Assembly: GCF_028622095.1 (NCBI RefSeq)
Contig: NZ_CP115165.1
Location: forward strand, 2,353,501 to 2,417,500
From: Deinococcus aquaticus
GTDB lineage: Bacteria > Deinococcota > Deinococci > Deinococcales > Deinococcaceae
Length of the DNA: 64,000 nt
Reading direction: 5' to 3'
Part shown: one piece after another, positions 12,704-34,689 of the stretch
Layout of the letters: every line of letters begins with the position of its first letter
Numbering within the stretch: position 1 is the first letter of the stretch
Made by a program: the position numbers and the translations under genes
Notes under the pieces: generated by a model
Database searches by the model: none
Seen by the model: only the letters and a program-made list of their open reading frames with translations
Told to the model about the DNA's origin: nothing

Positions 12704-13753
12704 TCAGGCGGGTGCGAGTTCCCGCGTTTCCTGCGCGCGAACGGCGTCCATGACGAGTTTCAGCGTGTCGCGGCGCTGGGCGGCGTCGGGGATGTTCAGG
12801 CTGACGATCACCTCGTCGGCGGCCGCGTCGCGGGCCAGGGCGTGCAGGCGTGCGGCCACACTCTGCGGGTCTCCGATGATGGCGCGGCGACGCATGGAGT
12901 CAGCCAGCACGCGTTCCTGCGGAGTGTACGGGTACGCTTTTGCCTCGGTGACGGTGGGGTAGGGGGCGCTCTCGCCGCGCGTGAGGCGCAGGAACATCAG
13001 GCCCAGCGGCAGGCTGAGTTCCTCGGCCTCGGCGGCGGTGGGGGCAGTGACGACGCTCGCGGCGACGATCACGCGCGGCTCCGGGAAGGATTCCGAGGGC
13101 TGGAACGCGGCCCGATAGGCGTCGGCGGCGGCGCGGGCCTGCGCCGTGTCCGGGTTGATGTGCCACGCGAACGCCAGTCCCGCCCCGGCCTTGGCCGCCA
13201 CATGCGCGCCGTAGCCGCTGCTGCTCAGAATCCACAGCGGCGGGAACAGCCCCTCGCCCGCCGGGGCCGCCACGGTGCCCGCGAAGGGGTGCCCGGCCGG
13301 GTACTGCCCGGTGCCGAAGGCGATCAGGTCCGAGAGTTGCCGCTCGAACGGTTCATCCATCAGGCCCTGCGCGCCGCGCAGTGCGCGGGCCGTGCGGCCG
13401 TCCGTGCCCGGCGCGCGCCCCAGGCCCAGGTCCACCCGGTCCGGCGCGAGGGCCGACAGCAGCCGGTAGCCTTCCGCCACGCTCAGCGGCGCGTGATTGG
13501 GCAGCATCACGCCGCCCGAGCCCAGGCGGATGCGGCTGGTGCGCTGCGACGCCGCCGCCAGCACCGCGAGCGGCACGCTGGAAGCGAGTGCGCCCATGTT
13601 GTGATGCTCGGCCACCCAGTACCGCTCGAACCCGGCGTCCTCGGCGGCCTTCGCGTACGCCAGCGCCGCCTCCACCGACTCGGCCGCGCTGGACCCCAGC
13701 GGCACGGGAACAAGGTCGAGCACGGACAGCGGCAGGGGAGAGGAAACACTCAT
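12704..13753 (-). CDS. LLM-class flavin-dependent oxidoreductase
   Basis: Luciferase-like monooxygenase of 349 residues. The family pattern is clear: [12 protein letters not shown] at the N-terminus, a helix with [13 protein letters not shown] near residues 43-55, [17 protein letters not shown] and [14 protein letters not shown]. These proteins use FMNH2 and oxygen; the organic substrate cannot be inferred. The ATG at 13753 has the -10-like CAGACT (13761-13766) seven bases before it, so it is probably leaderless. It is divergent from glcF. Confidence 0.85.
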   Translation of the reverse strand: MSVSSPLPLSVLDLVPVPLGSSAAESVEAALAYAKAAEDAGFERYWVAEHHNMGALASSVPLAVLAAASQRTSRIRLGSGGVMLPNHAPLSVAEGYRLLSALAPDRVDLGLGRAPGTDGRTARALRGAQGLMDEPFERQLSDLIAFGTGQYPAGHPFAGTVAAPAGEGLFPPLWILSSSGYGAHVAAKAGAGLAFAWHINPDTAQARAAADAYRAAFQPSESFPEPRVIVAASVVTAPTAAEAEELSLPLGLMFLRLTRGESAPYPTVTEAKAYPYTPQERVLADSMRRRAIIGDPQSVAARLHALARDAAADEVIVSLNIPDAAQRRDTLKLVMDAVRAQETRELAPA

Positions 13754-13875
13754 GCCCGGCAGTCTGCGCCTGCACGCGCCGCGCAACCCTGCCCACCATC
13801 ACGAACCGGCACCCCCCTAGCCCACAGCGCCCGCGCGCCCAATCCTCCCGCCCAGCCGCGCCTATCCTGTACCGC

Positions 13876-13889
13876 ATGAGGTTCCACGC

Positions 13890-13893
<4 letters not shown>
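13876..13893 (+). CDS. Leaderless 5-codon mini-ORF coupled to glcF
   Basis: ATG AGG TTC CAC GCT TGA. TATCCT (13863-13868) lies exactly seven bases before the ATG, and the TGA overlaps the TTG start of glcF (TTGA). Compare 2235-2252: same length, same first two and last two codons. Confidence 0.5.
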
Positions 13894-15167
<1,274 letters not shown>

Positions 15168-15210
15168 AAGGGGATAGGGGATGGTTGATGGTTGATGGAG
15201 GGGTGGGCTC

Positions 15211-16644
15211 GTGAGCATGGAGAAACTCGCGCTGACCACTAATTCCCGTGCTCGCAAGCCTGCCTCGGCGGGGGGGGCGCACAATGCCCTGGCCGCCGAC
15301 CTCACGCGCCTGCTGGGGCCGCGCAAGGTCCTGTCGAACCTGTCCGAACGCCTGAACTACCGCTATGACGCCATTCAGTTCGGTGCCACGCCGCTGGCCG
15401 TCGTGCTGCCCGAAAGTACCGAGGACGTGGTGGCGGCCGTGCGGGCAGCGCGCGCGGCGGGCGTGCCCATCGTGGGGCGCGGCGCGGCCAGCGGCCTGTC
15501 GGGCGGCGCGGCCCCCACGGAACCCGGACTGGTGATCTCTTTCACGCGCATGACCCGCCTGACCATCCACCCTGATCGGCGTGAGGCGCAGGCGCAGGCG
15601 GGCGTGATCACCCTGGCTGTCAGCGACGCCGCCAGACCGCACGGCCTGATCTACCCGCCGGACCCCGCCAGTTTCCGCACGAGCACCATCGGCGGGAACC
15701 TCGCGGAGAACGCGGGCGGCCCCATGTGCTTCAAGTACGGCGTGACCGGCGATTACGTCCGCGCCCTGAGCTTCGTGGACGCAGACGGCGAGCTGCACCA
15801 CGTCACCCGCGACGCCTTCGACCTCGCCGGACTGCTGATCGGCTCCGAGGGCACCCTGGGCCTGATTACCGAAGCCACCCTGCGCCTGATCCCGCCCGCC
15901 ACGCACACCCGCACCCTGATGGCGCACTTCCCCGAGGTCGGTGCCTGTGCCGAGGCCGTCAGCGCCGCCATCGCCGCCGGGGCCGTGCCCAGCAAACTGG
16001 AATTCATGGACCGCGCCTGCACGAACGCCGTCGAGGACTACCTGAACCTCGGCCTGCCCAGAGGCGCCGAGGCCGTGCTCCTGGTCGACACCGACGGAGA
16101 CGACCTGGACACCGTGCAGGACGAACTGCAACTCGTGGCCGACGCCTGCGAACGCGCCGGGGGCACCGTGCGCCGCGCCGCCACCGACGCCGAGGGGGCC
16201 GCCCTGTGGCGCGCGCGGCGCAGCGTCAGCCCCGCGCTGGGCCGCATCCGCCCGCAACGCATGAACGAGGACATCGTCGTGCCCCGCTCGGCCCTCCCGG
16301 ACGTGGTCCGCGAGATCCGCGCGCTCGGCGACGCCAGCCCCTTCCGGCTCGTGCAGTTCGGGCACATCGGAGACGGCAACCTGCACCCGAACATCCTGTT
16401 CGACCCCCGCAAGGAAGACACTCACGCCGTGCACGACCTCGCGCACGAGATCGCCCTCGTCGCCCTGCGGCACGGCGGCGTCCTGAGCGGCGAGCACGGC
16501 ATCGGCTCCATGAAACGCGACTTCATGACCGACGCCGTCGACCCCGGCACCCTGAAGGCCCTGTGGAACGTCAAACGCGCCCTCGACCCGCACCTCGCCC
16601 TGAACCCCGGCAAGATCCTTCCTGCGGAAGGAGTGGACGGTTGA
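15211..16644 (+). CDS. glcD: Glycolate oxidase FAD-linked subunit
   Basis: 477 residues, FAD-binding PCMH-type fold with the C-terminal FAD-linked oxidase domain. Visible: [16 protein letters not shown], the FAD loop [36 protein letters not shown], and the C-terminal [13 protein letters not shown] and [13 protein letters not shown]. It is the catalytic subunit. The start is taken as the GTG at 15211, with an ATG two codons later as alternative; GGAGGGG lies upstream. The 43-base gap after glcF contains two TTGATGG units like those that flank the gene on the other side. Confidence 0.92.
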   Translation: MSMEKLALTTNSRARKPASAGGAHNALAADLTRLLGPRKVLSNLSERLNYRYDAIQFGATPLAVVLPESTEDVVAAVRAARAAGVPIVGRGAASGLSGGAAPTEPGLVISFTRMTRLTIHPDRREAQAQAGVITLAVSDAARPHGLIYPPDPASFRTSTIGGNLAENAGGPMCFKYGVTGDYVRALSFVDADGELHHVTRDAFDLAGLLIGSEGTLGLITEATLRLIPPATHTRTLMAHFPEVGACAEAVSAAIAAGAVPSKLEFMDRACTNAVEDYLNLGLPRGAEAVLLVDTDGDDLDTVQDELQLVADACERAGGTVRRAATDAEGAALWRARRSVSPALGRIRPQRMNEDIVVPRSALPDVVREIRALGDASPFRLVQFGHIGDGNLHPNILFDPRKEDTHAVHDLAHEIALVALRHGGVLSGEHGIGSMKRDFMTDAVDPGTLKALWNVKRALDPHLALNPGKILPAEGVDG

Positions 16645-16712
16645 TGGGTGATGGTCAATGGAACCAGCGCGGCCGTTCGTCCATCTCCTTTCAACCATCA
16701 ACCATTCACTCC
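16630..16712. repeat. Imperfect inverted repeat between glcD and glcE
   Basis: GGAGTGGACGGTTGATGG (16630-16647) and CCATCAACCATTCACTCC (16695-16712) are complementary at 15 of 18 positions. The left arm includes the end of glcD. The arms are built from TTGATGG-type heptamers also present singly at 15183-15200. The hairpin could stabilise or attenuate the mRNA; role unknown. Confidence 0.6.
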
Positions 16713-16726
16713 GCCGGAGGCCGCCC

Positions 16727-17374
16727 ATGACCATCCTTGACCTGTCCCCCGGCGATCAGACCATCACCGTCAGCGGCGACACCACCCTCCCGGAAGTATT
16801 CGCCACGCTGCCCGCCGGCCTGTACCCGCCGTTCCCGCGCGTGAACCTGCCCGGCACGGTCGGCGACCTGATCACGCGCGGCGGCTTCGGGCAGACCTTC
16901 CCGTTCGCGTCCGACATTCTGGGCGTCACCTTCCGCGCCCCCAGCGGCCGCGTGATCCGCGCGGGCGGCCGCACCGTGAAAAACGTGCAGGGCTACGACC
17001 TGACCCGCCCGTTCGTGGGCAGCTTCGGCCTCCTGGGCGAGGCGCTGGAGGTCACGCTGCGCCTGCGCCCCGGCCTGAGCACCGGGCACATCGTCCACCC
17101 CGGCCCGCTGGCCCCCACCGCCGCCCGCTTCACCTGGGCTGCCCCGGACGGCACGCACGTCGTGCACTTCGGCCATGAACGCGAGGTCCGCACTGCCCTC
17201 GACCTGCCCGGCGCGGTCCCTGTCACCACCCCGCCCGACTACACTCCGCTGTTCCCCGGCGGCATGGGCGTCGCAGAAGACGGCCCCCTGCGCGACCTGC
17301 GCTTCGCATGGCACGACGGCGCGGCTCACCCCACCCCGCCCGCCCTGTTCACCACCCTGGCCGCCAGCCTGTAA
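16727..17374 (+). CDS. glcE: Short GlcE-like FAD-binding protein
   Basis: 215 residues, third glycolate oxidase gene. It has the FAD-binding part: [34 protein letters not shown], then [21 protein letters not shown], the stretch conserved between GlcD and GlcE. Usual GlcE proteins are about 350 residues, so the C-terminal half is strongly reduced. The ATG at 16727 has CGGAGG seven bases upstream. A repeat element begins exactly at its stop codon, so loss of the original 3' end by repeat insertion is possible, although short GlcE forms could also be normal in this lineage. Confidence 0.75.
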   Translation: MTILDLSPGDQTITVSGDTTLPEVFATLPAGLYPPFPRVNLPGTVGDLITRGGFGQTFPFASDILGVTFRAPSGRVIRAGGRTVKNVQGYDLTRPFVGSFGLLGEALEVTLRLRPGLSTGHIVHPGPLAPTAARFTWAAPDGTHVVHFGHEREVRTALDLPGAVPVTTPPDYTPLFPGGMGVAEDGPLRDLRFAWHDGAAHPTPPALFTTLAASL

Positions 17375-17530
17375 TACGCACTCCGGTTGAAAGGTTTGCA
17401 AAGGCTTTCAACCGGAGCGGACTCGTAGAGCTGGGGCGCAGAGCGAGCAGGAGAGAAACGCCCCTCCAGGCGTGGAGTTGGCAACCCGGTACATTGGCGG
17501 GTTGTCAACGGAACAGACGGCATCCGTATA
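17374..17530. repeat. Interspersed structured repeat, copy A
   Basis: 157 bp element with near-inverted ends ATACGCACTCCG and GGCATCCGTAT. Internal hairpin 1 has arms GGTTGAAAG/CTTTCAACC; hairpin 2 has arms GTTGGCAACCCG/CGGGTTGTCAAC. Four more copies lie at 39413, 45085, 49404 and 61143. The 5' end touches the stop codon of glcE. It resembles the small non-coding (SNR-type) repeats known in Deinococcus. Confidence 0.85.
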
Positions 17531-17600
17531 GCACCACCCACCGGCCTATCACCCGTGGTCGGCAGATACACCCCTGACTCTTTTCGCTATTCTTGACGGC

Positions 17601-19508
<1,908 letters not shown>

Positions 19509-19523
19509 ACGCAACGAAGCACA

Positions 19524-19556
19524 AAAAAGCCCCCTACCAGTACAGTGGGGGGCTTT
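19524..19556. terminator. Intrinsic terminator after cpdB
   Basis: AAAAAAGCCCCCTAC (from 19524) pairs with GTGGGGGGCTTTC (to about 19557) around a short loop. A-tract on one side and T-tract on the other fit termination of both cpdB and the convergent giant gene. Confidence 0.75.
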
Positions 19557-19599
19557 CTTCTATGAATCGCTTGGGATGGCTAGAATAATCAGGCGCGCA

Positions 19600-25623
<6,024 letters not shown>

Positions 25624-26274
25624 TCAGCGGACCTCTTCGGTGACGGTGGCGATGTAGACGCGAACCTGTGCTTGGGGGATGTTGATGGTGCGCGTGGCTC
25701 CCAGGGTGTCCTGGCCGGTGAGGGTGATGTTCATGCGCACTTCGGCGCAGGCACCCTGGCCCGACGCGAGGACTGCCGAGCCGTCCACGCAACTGTCGGC
25801 TGCGGCGATGGCCGCCTGTTCGCTCAGCAGGTACAGTCCGGTGGTGGGAGCCGTGAAGGCAACGGCCGTGGCTGCCTTTTCCGTGAAGGTGCAGGTGGCG
25901 GCGCCGCCCGGGCAGACGTAGCCTTCCGGAACCTTGATGTTCAGGGTGGAATTAAAGGTGTTCGAGGGCGCCGCGAAGGGCGTACCGGAAGCGTCCGTGT
26001 ACACGACTTTTGCAGAGGTGACGGTCAGGCCCAGACTGCCGGCCTGCACCTGGAAGTTCAGGGCACCCTGGGTGGGCCGGTACACCTTGACCTCGCTGCC
26101 CAGGTAAGCGCCGCGGCTGCCGTCTGCGTTCTTGGCGTAGACGTTGACCACGTCGGCGGCGACCTCGGTGCCGCTCAGGGCGGCCGTCATGCTGACTCCC
26201 TGTCCGACGTTCACGCCGGTTTCACCGCACGCTGCAAGAATGAGGGGGAGGGCGAGTAGGGAGAGTTTCTTCAT
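25624..26274 (-). CDS. Small lipoprotein, unknown function
   Basis: 216 residues with a lipoprotein signal (LPLILAACGE, lipid-modified Cys16). The mature part is rich in beta-type sequence, has three Cys pairs' worth of residues (VCPGGAATC, DSCVDG, GACAEVRM) and no recognised domain. Its ATG overlaps the rex stop (ATGA), and its stop is immediately followed by the ATG of the giant Ig-like protein, so the two envelope proteins are co-translated and may act together at the surface. That link is inferred from order only. Confidence 0.75.
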   Translation of the reverse strand: MKKLSLLALPLILAACGETGVNVGQGVSMTAALSGTEVAADVVNVYAKNADGSRGAYLGSEVKVYRPTQGALNFQVQAGSLGLTVTSAKVVYTDASGTPFAAPSNTFNSTLNIKVPEGYVCPGGAATCTFTEKAATAVAFTAPTTGLYLLSEQAAIAAADSCVDGSAVLASGQGACAEVRMNITLTGQDTLGATRTINIPQAQVRVYIATVTEEVR

Positions 26275-26972
26275 GCGGGGTCCTCCGGGGTGGGGGCGTC
26301 TTTGAGGTGCGGGTTGAGGATGTAGAAGGCGAGGCGTTTCATGCCGGCGAGGAAGTCGATGTTTTCGACGATGAGACCACGCCATTCGTCACTGATTTCT
26401 TGCGGATGGCCGCTGCGTTCGAGGGTACGGGGTTGGATGACGACTGGGGCGAAGTTGAGGATGCCTTTGATACCGGCGTCGGCGAGGGCCTGCGCGGCGT
26501 CCTGGGCGTGTTCGGGGGGGACGGCGAGGAAGCCCATGTCGACGGTGTTGTGGCGGGTGAAGTCGCGCAGTTCGTCGGTGTGGCGGACGGTGAGGCCGCG
26601 CACCTGCTGGCCGACGAGGGCGGGGTTGACGTCGAACAGGCCGACGTACTGGAACTGGTAGTCGCTGGCGCCGGGGTAGTTGGCGATGGCCTGTCCGAGG
26701 CGGCCGACCCCGACGATGACGACGTTCCAGGTCTGGTTGAGGCCGAGGACCCGGACGAGTTCGCGTTTGAGGATGGGGACGGTGTAGCCCATGCCGCGCG
26801 TGCCGAAGCGGCCGAAGTACGCGAGGTCCTTGCGGACCTGGAAGGCGCTGACGCCGGCGCGTTCGGCGAGGTCGCTGCTGCTGGTGCGGCTGATGTCCTG
26901 CGTTTCGAGTTGTTCGAGGATGCGCAGGTAGGTGACGAGGCGGCTGATGGCGGCGGTGGGGATTTCGGCCAC
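26271..26972 (-). CDS. rex: Redox-sensing transcriptional repressor Rex
   Basis: 233 residues. N-terminal winged helix (AISRLVTYLRILEQLE, SSSDLAERAGVSAFQVRKDLAYFGRFG) and a C-terminal Rossmann NAD(H) domain with VIVGVGRLGQAIANY. Rex senses the NADH/NAD ratio and releases DNA when NADH binds. A GTG start one base after the stop of the SPOR gene is used. There is a short Pro/Glu-rich tail. The surprise is the setting: Rex is inside a run of envelope protein genes rather than beside respiratory genes. No Rex-like palindrome was found upstream of the operon by eye. Confidence 0.95.
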   Translation of the reverse strand: MAEIPTAAISRLVTYLRILEQLETQDISRTSSSDLAERAGVSAFQVRKDLAYFGRFGTRGMGYTVPILKRELVRVLGLNQTWNVVIVGVGRLGQAIANYPGASDYQFQYVGLFDVNPALVGQQVRGLTVRHTDELRDFTRHNTVDMGFLAVPPEHAQDAAQALADAGIKGILNFAPVVIQPRTLERSGHPQEISDEWRGLIVENIDFLAGMKRLAFYILNPHLKDAPTPEDPA

Positions 26973-26973
26973 G

Positions 26974-28035
26974 TTAGCGAACCCGGAAGCTGTCGAGGCC
27001 GTTGGTGGCGAGGCGGGCTTCGGTGCGGGTCAGGGCGTCGGGGTTGGCGTAGGGGCCGACGAGGACCGTGACTTTCTTGCCTTCGGGGGCGTTGACGGTG
27101 GGGGCGTACCCGAGGTCCCGGAGTTGCTGGACGAGGTTCTGGGCGCTTTCCACGCGGTCGAACGCGCCGACTTGCAGGTAGGTGGGGCCGCTGGGGGCGG
27201 GGGTGGTGCCTGGCGCGTTGGTGGTGGGGGCCGTCGCGGCGGGGGTGTCGGTCGTGGGGGCCGGAGTGGCCGGGGTGGTGCTGTCGGTGGCGGGCTGGTT
27301 GCGGGGTGGGTACAGGACCGCGCCGGGGTAGGCGCGTTGCACGTCCGCGAGGGCCTGCCGGGCGCTCTGCTCGTCGGCGAAGGGGCCGATCTGCGCGACG
27401 ACCTGCGCGCCCAGGTCGATGGGGTAGACGGTGTACCCGATGCCCTGGACGGGCGCGGCGGCGTTCTGCGCGGCCGTTTCGCTGCTGAAGGTGCCGAGCG
27501 TGATGCGGTAGTCGCTGCGCAGCGGCACGCGGCTCTCGCTGGTGCGCACGGCTCCTTCCGGGCGGGGGGTGGGTCCGCCCGTGGTGGCCGGGTCGGTCGC
27601 TGTCTGGTCCTCTGGGGTGGTCGCGGTGTCGGTGCTGGTCTCCGTGCTGCCCGTGGCGTCAGCGGGATTGGGGCTGGCCGGCTCAGTGCTGGCGGGATCG
27701 GCGACCAGGGGAGCGCCGATGGGGGCCGCTTCGATCACCGGGGCGGTGTCCTGTGCGGCGATGTCGCTGGGCGCGGTGGCTCCACTGTCGGTGGTGCCGG
27801 CCGGGGCCGTCTCAGCCGGGGCGGATTCGAGGGTGCCGGTGGGCGCTGCCTGAACGGCCGCAGGGTCGGTGCCGGGCGCAGCGGGAATGCTGGCGTCGGT
27901 CCCGGCGGCGCTGGTGGCCGCAGGCTGGGGCGTGCCGCGCAGCAGCAGCGTGCCGAAGCCGCCCAGCAGCAGCAGGACCAGCAGGCCGATCAGCAGGTCG
28001 GGCCAGCGGCGGGGTCCGGAGGCGGGCCGGGTCAT
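26974..28035 (-). CDS. SPOR-domain membrane protein
   Basis: 353 residues: short cytoplasmic N-terminus, one membrane helix (LLIGLLVLLLLGGFGTLLL, residues ~15-33), a long Ala/Thr/Pro-rich linker, and two SPOR-like repeats. The first is around YRITLGTFSSETAAQNA and GPFADEQSARQAL; the second around YLQVGAFDRVESAQNL and VLVGPYANPDAL. SPOR domains bind denuded peptidoglycan at division sites. The ATG overlaps the stop of the TPR gene (ATGA). Confidence 0.85.
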   Translation of the reverse strand: MTRPASGPRRWPDLLIGLLVLLLLGGFGTLLLRGTPQPAATSAAGTDASIPAAPGTDPAAVQAAPTGTLESAPAETAPAGTTDSGATAPSDIAAQDTAPVIEAAPIGAPLVADPASTEPASPNPADATGSTETSTDTATTPEDQTATDPATTGGPTPRPEGAVRTSESRVPLRSDYRITLGTFSSETAAQNAAAPVQGIGYTVYPIDLGAQVVAQIGPFADEQSARQALADVQRAYPGAVLYPPRNQPATDSTTPATPAPTTDTPAATAPTTNAPGTTPAPSGPTYLQVGAFDRVESAQNLVQQLRDLGYAPTVNAPEGKKVTVLVGPYANPDALTRTEARLATNGLDSFRVR

Positions 28036-29654
28036 TTCAGGGCTCCGGCGGCGCGGGTGCTGCCCAGCGCGGCGGCCGTCTTCAGGGACGCGCGGGCGTC
28101 GGTTTCGCGGGTCTGGGCGCGCTGGGACAGGCCCAGCTGGAACCACGCCTCGGCGTTTTTGGGATCGTCACTGACGAGTCCGCGCAGGACCGCTTCCGCT
28201 TCCGCGTAGCGGGCGCTGGCGAGCAGGGCGCTGGCGAGATTCAGGCGGGCGGTGGGCGTGGGGTTCAGTTTCACGCTTTCGCTCAGGGCGGTCGCGGCGG
28301 CCGGGTAGTCCTTCTGCGCGTAGGCGCTCAGGCCCAGCCACAGGGTGGTGTCGGCGCTGGGCGCGCGCGTCTGGCTGGACGTCAGGGCCTTGATGGCCTG
28401 CGGGTACTGCCCCTGGCGGTACGCGGCGACGCCCTGCACGAACAGCGCGCGGGCCAGGGTGGCCTCGTCCGGGCGCAGCGTGAGGGCCAGTGCGGCGTCG
28501 CGGGCGGCCTCGGCGTTCTGGTTGAGGGTCAGGCGCACGCCGGCCAGCGCGGCGCGGTAGGCGGCGTTGTCAGGCGCGAGTTTCACGGCATTCTGGTAGA
28601 AGCTCAGCGCGCCGGGCCGGTCGCTGCGCAGGGCGCGCAGTTCGCCCACGCGGGCGAACGCGGCGGCGTTGCGGCCGTCCTCGCGGGTGGCGTCCTGCGC
28701 GGCGAACACGGCGGCGCGCGTGTCGGTCAGGGCCAGGATGTCGGCCTTGCGCAGCAGCAGCGTGGCGCGGTCGCTGCCGTTGGCGGCGCGGGGCACGGCG
28801 GCGTCCAGTTCCCGCGTGGCGCGTTCCGGCAGGCCCTGCGCCACGTAGATGTCCGCCAGCAGCAGCGCGGCGTCCAGGCGGGCGGGGGCTTGCGCCAGCA
28901 GCGCGTACACGCCGGGCAGCGCGGCAGCCCCCTGACCGCTGAGGGTCCGGGCCTGCGCGAGGCGGTACTGCACGTCCAGGTTCTGCGGGTCCAGCGCGCT
29001 GATGGTGGCCAGCGTACCGCTCAGGGCCGCGAAATCAGCCTTGCGGGTCTGCTCGGTGGCCAGCGCCTCGAGAACCTGCTGCTGCGCGGCGGGACTGGCC
29101 TGATCCTTCATCAGGCCGGCGGCCTGCCCGTACAGCGTGAGGGCCTGCTCGTGGTTGCCGGCGCGGGTGGCGATCACGCCCAGGTTGTACGGCCCCTCGA
29201 AGCGGGTGGGGGCCAGCGCCGCGAACTGGGTGAATTCGAAGGTGGCGCCCTTGTCGTCGTTCTGAGCGAACAGCACCAGCCCCAGCCCGAAGTGCGGAGC
29301 GGGGTTGGTGTAGTTCTGCGTGATCAGCGACTCGAAGGCCGCGCGGGCCTGCGGGTAGTTCCGGGCCTGGAACGCGGCCTGCGCGGCTTCCAGCTGGGCC
29401 TGCTGTTCGGGGGTCAGGGGCGTGACTGTCACGGCGGGTACGCTGGTGCCCGCGCTGCTGGCCGGCGTGGCCGGGTCGGCGGGTGCGCCGGGCGTGGCGG
29501 GAAGGTTCACTTTCGGAAGGGTGGGCGTACCGGCAGATTGCAGGGTGTTCTGAATCCCGGCCGCGCCGACCGTCTCGATCATGGTCTGAGCGGCGCTCTG
29601 GCTGGCAAGGGCCAGCGTCAGGCCCAGCAGAACGGAACGTGTGTATTGAGTCAC
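28032..29654 (-). CDS. Secreted TPR-repeat protein
   Basis: 540 residues with a signal peptide (SVLLGLTLALASQSAAQT). After a Pro/Ala-rich stretch come many tetratricopeptide-type helices, for example YPQARAAFESLITQNYTNPA, APHFGLGLVLFAQ, and the C-terminal NAEAWFQLGLSQRAQ, so it is an extracytoplasmic scaffold. The start is a GTG with AGGAGG eight bases upstream. It is the first gene of the minus-strand run TPR, SPOR, rex, lipoprotein, Ig-like protein, all spaced by overlaps or one base. Confidence 0.8.
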   Translation of the reverse strand: MTQYTRSVLLGLTLALASQSAAQTMIETVGAAGIQNTLQSAGTPTLPKVNLPATPGAPADPATPASSAGTSVPAVTVTPLTPEQQAQLEAAQAAFQARNYPQARAAFESLITQNYTNPAPHFGLGLVLFAQNDDKGATFEFTQFAALAPTRFEGPYNLGVIATRAGNHEQALTLYGQAAGLMKDQASPAAQQQVLEALATEQTRKADFAALSGTLATISALDPQNLDVQYRLAQARTLSGQGAAALPGVYALLAQAPARLDAALLLADIYVAQGLPERATRELDAAVPRAANGSDRATLLLRKADILALTDTRAAVFAAQDATREDGRNAAAFARVGELRALRSDRPGALSFYQNAVKLAPDNAAYRAALAGVRLTLNQNAEAARDAALALTLRPDEATLARALFVQGVAAYRQGQYPQAIKALTSSQTRAPSADTTLWLGLSAYAQKDYPAAATALSESVKLNPTPTARLNLASALLASARYAEAEAVLRGLVSDDPKNAEAWFQLGLSQRAQTRETDARASLKTAAALGSTRAAGALK

Positions 29655-29764
29655 CTTGATGGCCTCCTGATGTTCGGAAACGCGAGTAGCGTAGCATTAA
29701 CCTCTATCGGAACCCTTACTCATGTGCGCGCCGCGCGTCCGTCCGGGCGGCGCGCCCGCCCATT

Positions 29765-30820
29765 TCAGGCGGGCGCAGCCTGACCGGCTCCCTGCTCACC
29801 GCTGACGGCGTACGGGCGTTTCAGGGCCAGTTGCCCGCAGGCGGCCCCGGCGTCCCGCCCACGCGAGCGGCGCACGCTGACGTCCACGCCGCGCGCTTCC
29901 AGGGTGTCGTAGAAGGCCTGAAGCTGCTCCTCGGTGGTGCTCTCGAAGTCCGAGCCGGGCCAGGGGTTCATGGGAATCAGGTTCACGTGACTGACCATGC
30001 CTCGCAGCAGGTCGGCCAGCAGTTCGGCCTGCCACAGGTGATCGTTGATTCCCTTCAGCATCGTGTACTCCATGGTGATTCGGCGGCCCGTGACCGACTG
30101 GTACTCGCGGGCAGCGGCCATGATCTCCTCGATGGAGTTCACCGCGCCGGTCGGGATGATGCGGCGGCGCGTCTCCTCGTCCGGGGCGTGCAGACTGATC
30201 GCCAGTTTGATGCCCAGGTCGTCCTCGGCCGCCAGCCTCTGAATGCCCTTGGCAATGCCCACTGTAGAGAGGGTAACGCGGCGCTTGCTCATGTCCAGCG
30301 CGTCCGGGTGCAGCAGGATGCGCGCGGCCAGCATGGTGTGGTCATAGTTCAGCATGGCCTCGCCCATGCCCATGAACACCAGGTTGCGGATCTCGCGCGG
30401 CGCGAAGCCCTCACCGCCCGCCACGGCCAGCACCTGCCCCACGATCTCGCCGGGCGTCAGGTTCCGGCCGAAACCCATCGCGCCCGTCGCGCAGAACGCG
30501 CACTTGGCGGGGCAGCCGACCATGGTGGACACGCAGATGGTCTTGCGGTCCAGGTACGGCATGTACACCGCTTCCATCTGCCGGCCGTCCATCAGCGTGA
30601 ACAGGTACTTCACGCTGCCGTCGGCGCTGCGGACCGTCTCGATCAGCTTGAACGGGTTCAGCTGGTACGAGGCCTCCAGTTCCGCGCGGGCCTGGGCGGG
30701 CAGGTTGGTCATGGCGTCGAAGGTGCCCACGCCCTGCTCGAACACCCACTCCAGCAACTGCTTGCGGCGAAAGCCTTGCAGCGGGTAGGCGTCGGGGTGA
30801 AGGTCCAGTAAAAGCTCCAT
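29765..30820 (-). CDS. rlmN: 23S rRNA (adenine-C2)-methyltransferase RlmN
   Basis: Radical SAM enzyme that methylates A2503 of 23S rRNA (and A37 of some tRNAs). 351 residues. The [4Fe-4S] cluster motif is Cys103, Cys107 and Cys110 in [12 protein letters not shown]; upstream [14 protein letters not shown] and downstream [10 protein letters not shown] and [11 protein letters not shown] are typical. The frame is open far upstream, but the ATG at 30820 lies six bases after TACACT (30827-30832) and matches the family N-terminus, so a leaderless start is chosen. Confidence 0.95.
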   Translation of the reverse strand: MELLLDLHPDAYPLQGFRRKQLLEWVFEQGVGTFDAMTNLPAQARAELEASYQLNPFKLIETVRSADGSVKYLFTLMDGRQMEAVYMPYLDRKTICVSTMVGCPAKCAFCATGAMGFGRNLTPGEIVGQVLAVAGGEGFAPREIRNLVFMGMGEAMLNYDHTMLAARILLHPDALDMSKRRVTLSTVGIAKGIQRLAAEDDLGIKLAISLHAPDEETRRRIIPTGAVNSIEEIMAAAREYQSVTGRRITMEYTMLKGINDHLWQAELLADLLRGMVSHVNLIPMNPWPGSDFESTTEEQLQAFYDTLEARGVDVSVRRSRGRDAGAACGQLALKRPYAVSGEQGAGQAAPA

Positions 30821-30873
30821 GAAGACAGTGTACGGGGCGGGCGGCTCCCCTTCCGTGAGCCAGCACCGCCCGG

Positions 30874-31743
30874 TCAGACCGGCGTGACCCGGCCCCCCAC
30901 CCAGACCTCGGTGCCGCCGTCGGCCGGGGCGTACTGGGCGCTCAGGCGGGCAGGCTGACCGGGCCGGCGCTGCGCCGCGCGGATCAGGGTACTGTCTGCC
31001 GGCAGGCGACCCAGGTGGCCCAGCACGCCGGTCAGGCAGGCCAGCATATTGCTGCTCGCGGCGTCCTCGGTGAAGCCCTTCAGAGGTCCGAACGCCCGGA
31101 AACTCACGTCCGCGCGGGCCGGGCCGCCCATGCAGAACAGGATCAGACCGGTCGTGCCGGTCGCGCGGTTCACGCCGCTCACGGCCGCGTCGTCCGGCAC
31201 GAAGGCGTCCAGTGCGCCCAGGTCCGCGACCTCCGCCACCAGATTCGGGCGGCCCGTCCCGGCCACCCAGGCAGGGGAGAGGCCCGATCCCGACAGGCCC
31301 AGCACCGACAACTCCAGCACCGACAGGTCCGCCGTGACCGCCTGCACCGTCACCACGCCCTGACGCAGCAGCCACTCGCCGCCGCACAACTGCGCCATCT
31401 GCACCTCGCCGCCTGCCTCCGGGTCGCCCTGCGTGACCTCCAACACGTCCAGCAGGCCTGCGCTGCCCTGCACGGCGCTCAGCGCGGCGATGGCGGCGCT
31501 GTCACTGCTGCCCTTCTCGCGGGTCGGCGTGAACACACACAGCCTCAGACCCGTCGGGTCGGCGGCCTGCACGAACACGCTCAGAGGCGCACCCGAGGCC
31601 GCCGCCCGCGCCTGAGCGTCGCCCCCCTCCAGAAAAACGGCCACCTGTTTTCCACCGCTGCCGTCCGGCGCGGCGAACACCCGGCGCAGGTCCGGAACGG
31701 GCGCGGTCTCAGAGTCGGTGACGGGAGCGGGTTTGGCGTTCAT
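30874..31743 (-). CDS. PhzF-like isomerase family protein
   Basis: 289 residues in the PhzF/diaminopimelate-epimerase fold. The family pattern shows as [20 protein letters not shown] at the N-terminus, [19 protein letters not shown] in the first half, and [20 protein letters not shown] in the second. The usual catalytic Glu position (near residue 45) is not obvious, so the activity is uncertain. ATG at 31743 with CAGAAT six bases upstream, probably leaderless. No phenazine genes are near. Confidence 0.7.
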   Translation of the reverse strand: MNAKPAPVTDSETAPVPDLRRVFAAPDGSGGKQVAVFLEGGDAQARAAASGAPLSVFVQAADPTGLRLCVFTPTREKGSSDSAAIAALSAVQGSAGLLDVLEVTQGDPEAGGEVQMAQLCGGEWLLRQGVVTVQAVTADLSVLELSVLGLSGSGLSPAWVAGTGRPNLVAEVADLGALDAFVPDDAAVSGVNRATGTTGLILFCMGGPARADVSFRAFGPLKGFTEDAASSNMLACLTGVLGHLGRLPADSTLIRAAQRRPGQPARLSAQYAPADGGTEVWVGGRVTPV

Positions 31744-31801
31744 GCCGTCATTCTGGCCCACTGACCGTGCGCCACCAGCCGGGCCGTCTCGACACCTTGC
31801 C

Positions 31802-34677
<2,876 letters not shown>

Positions 34678-34689
<12 letters not shown>

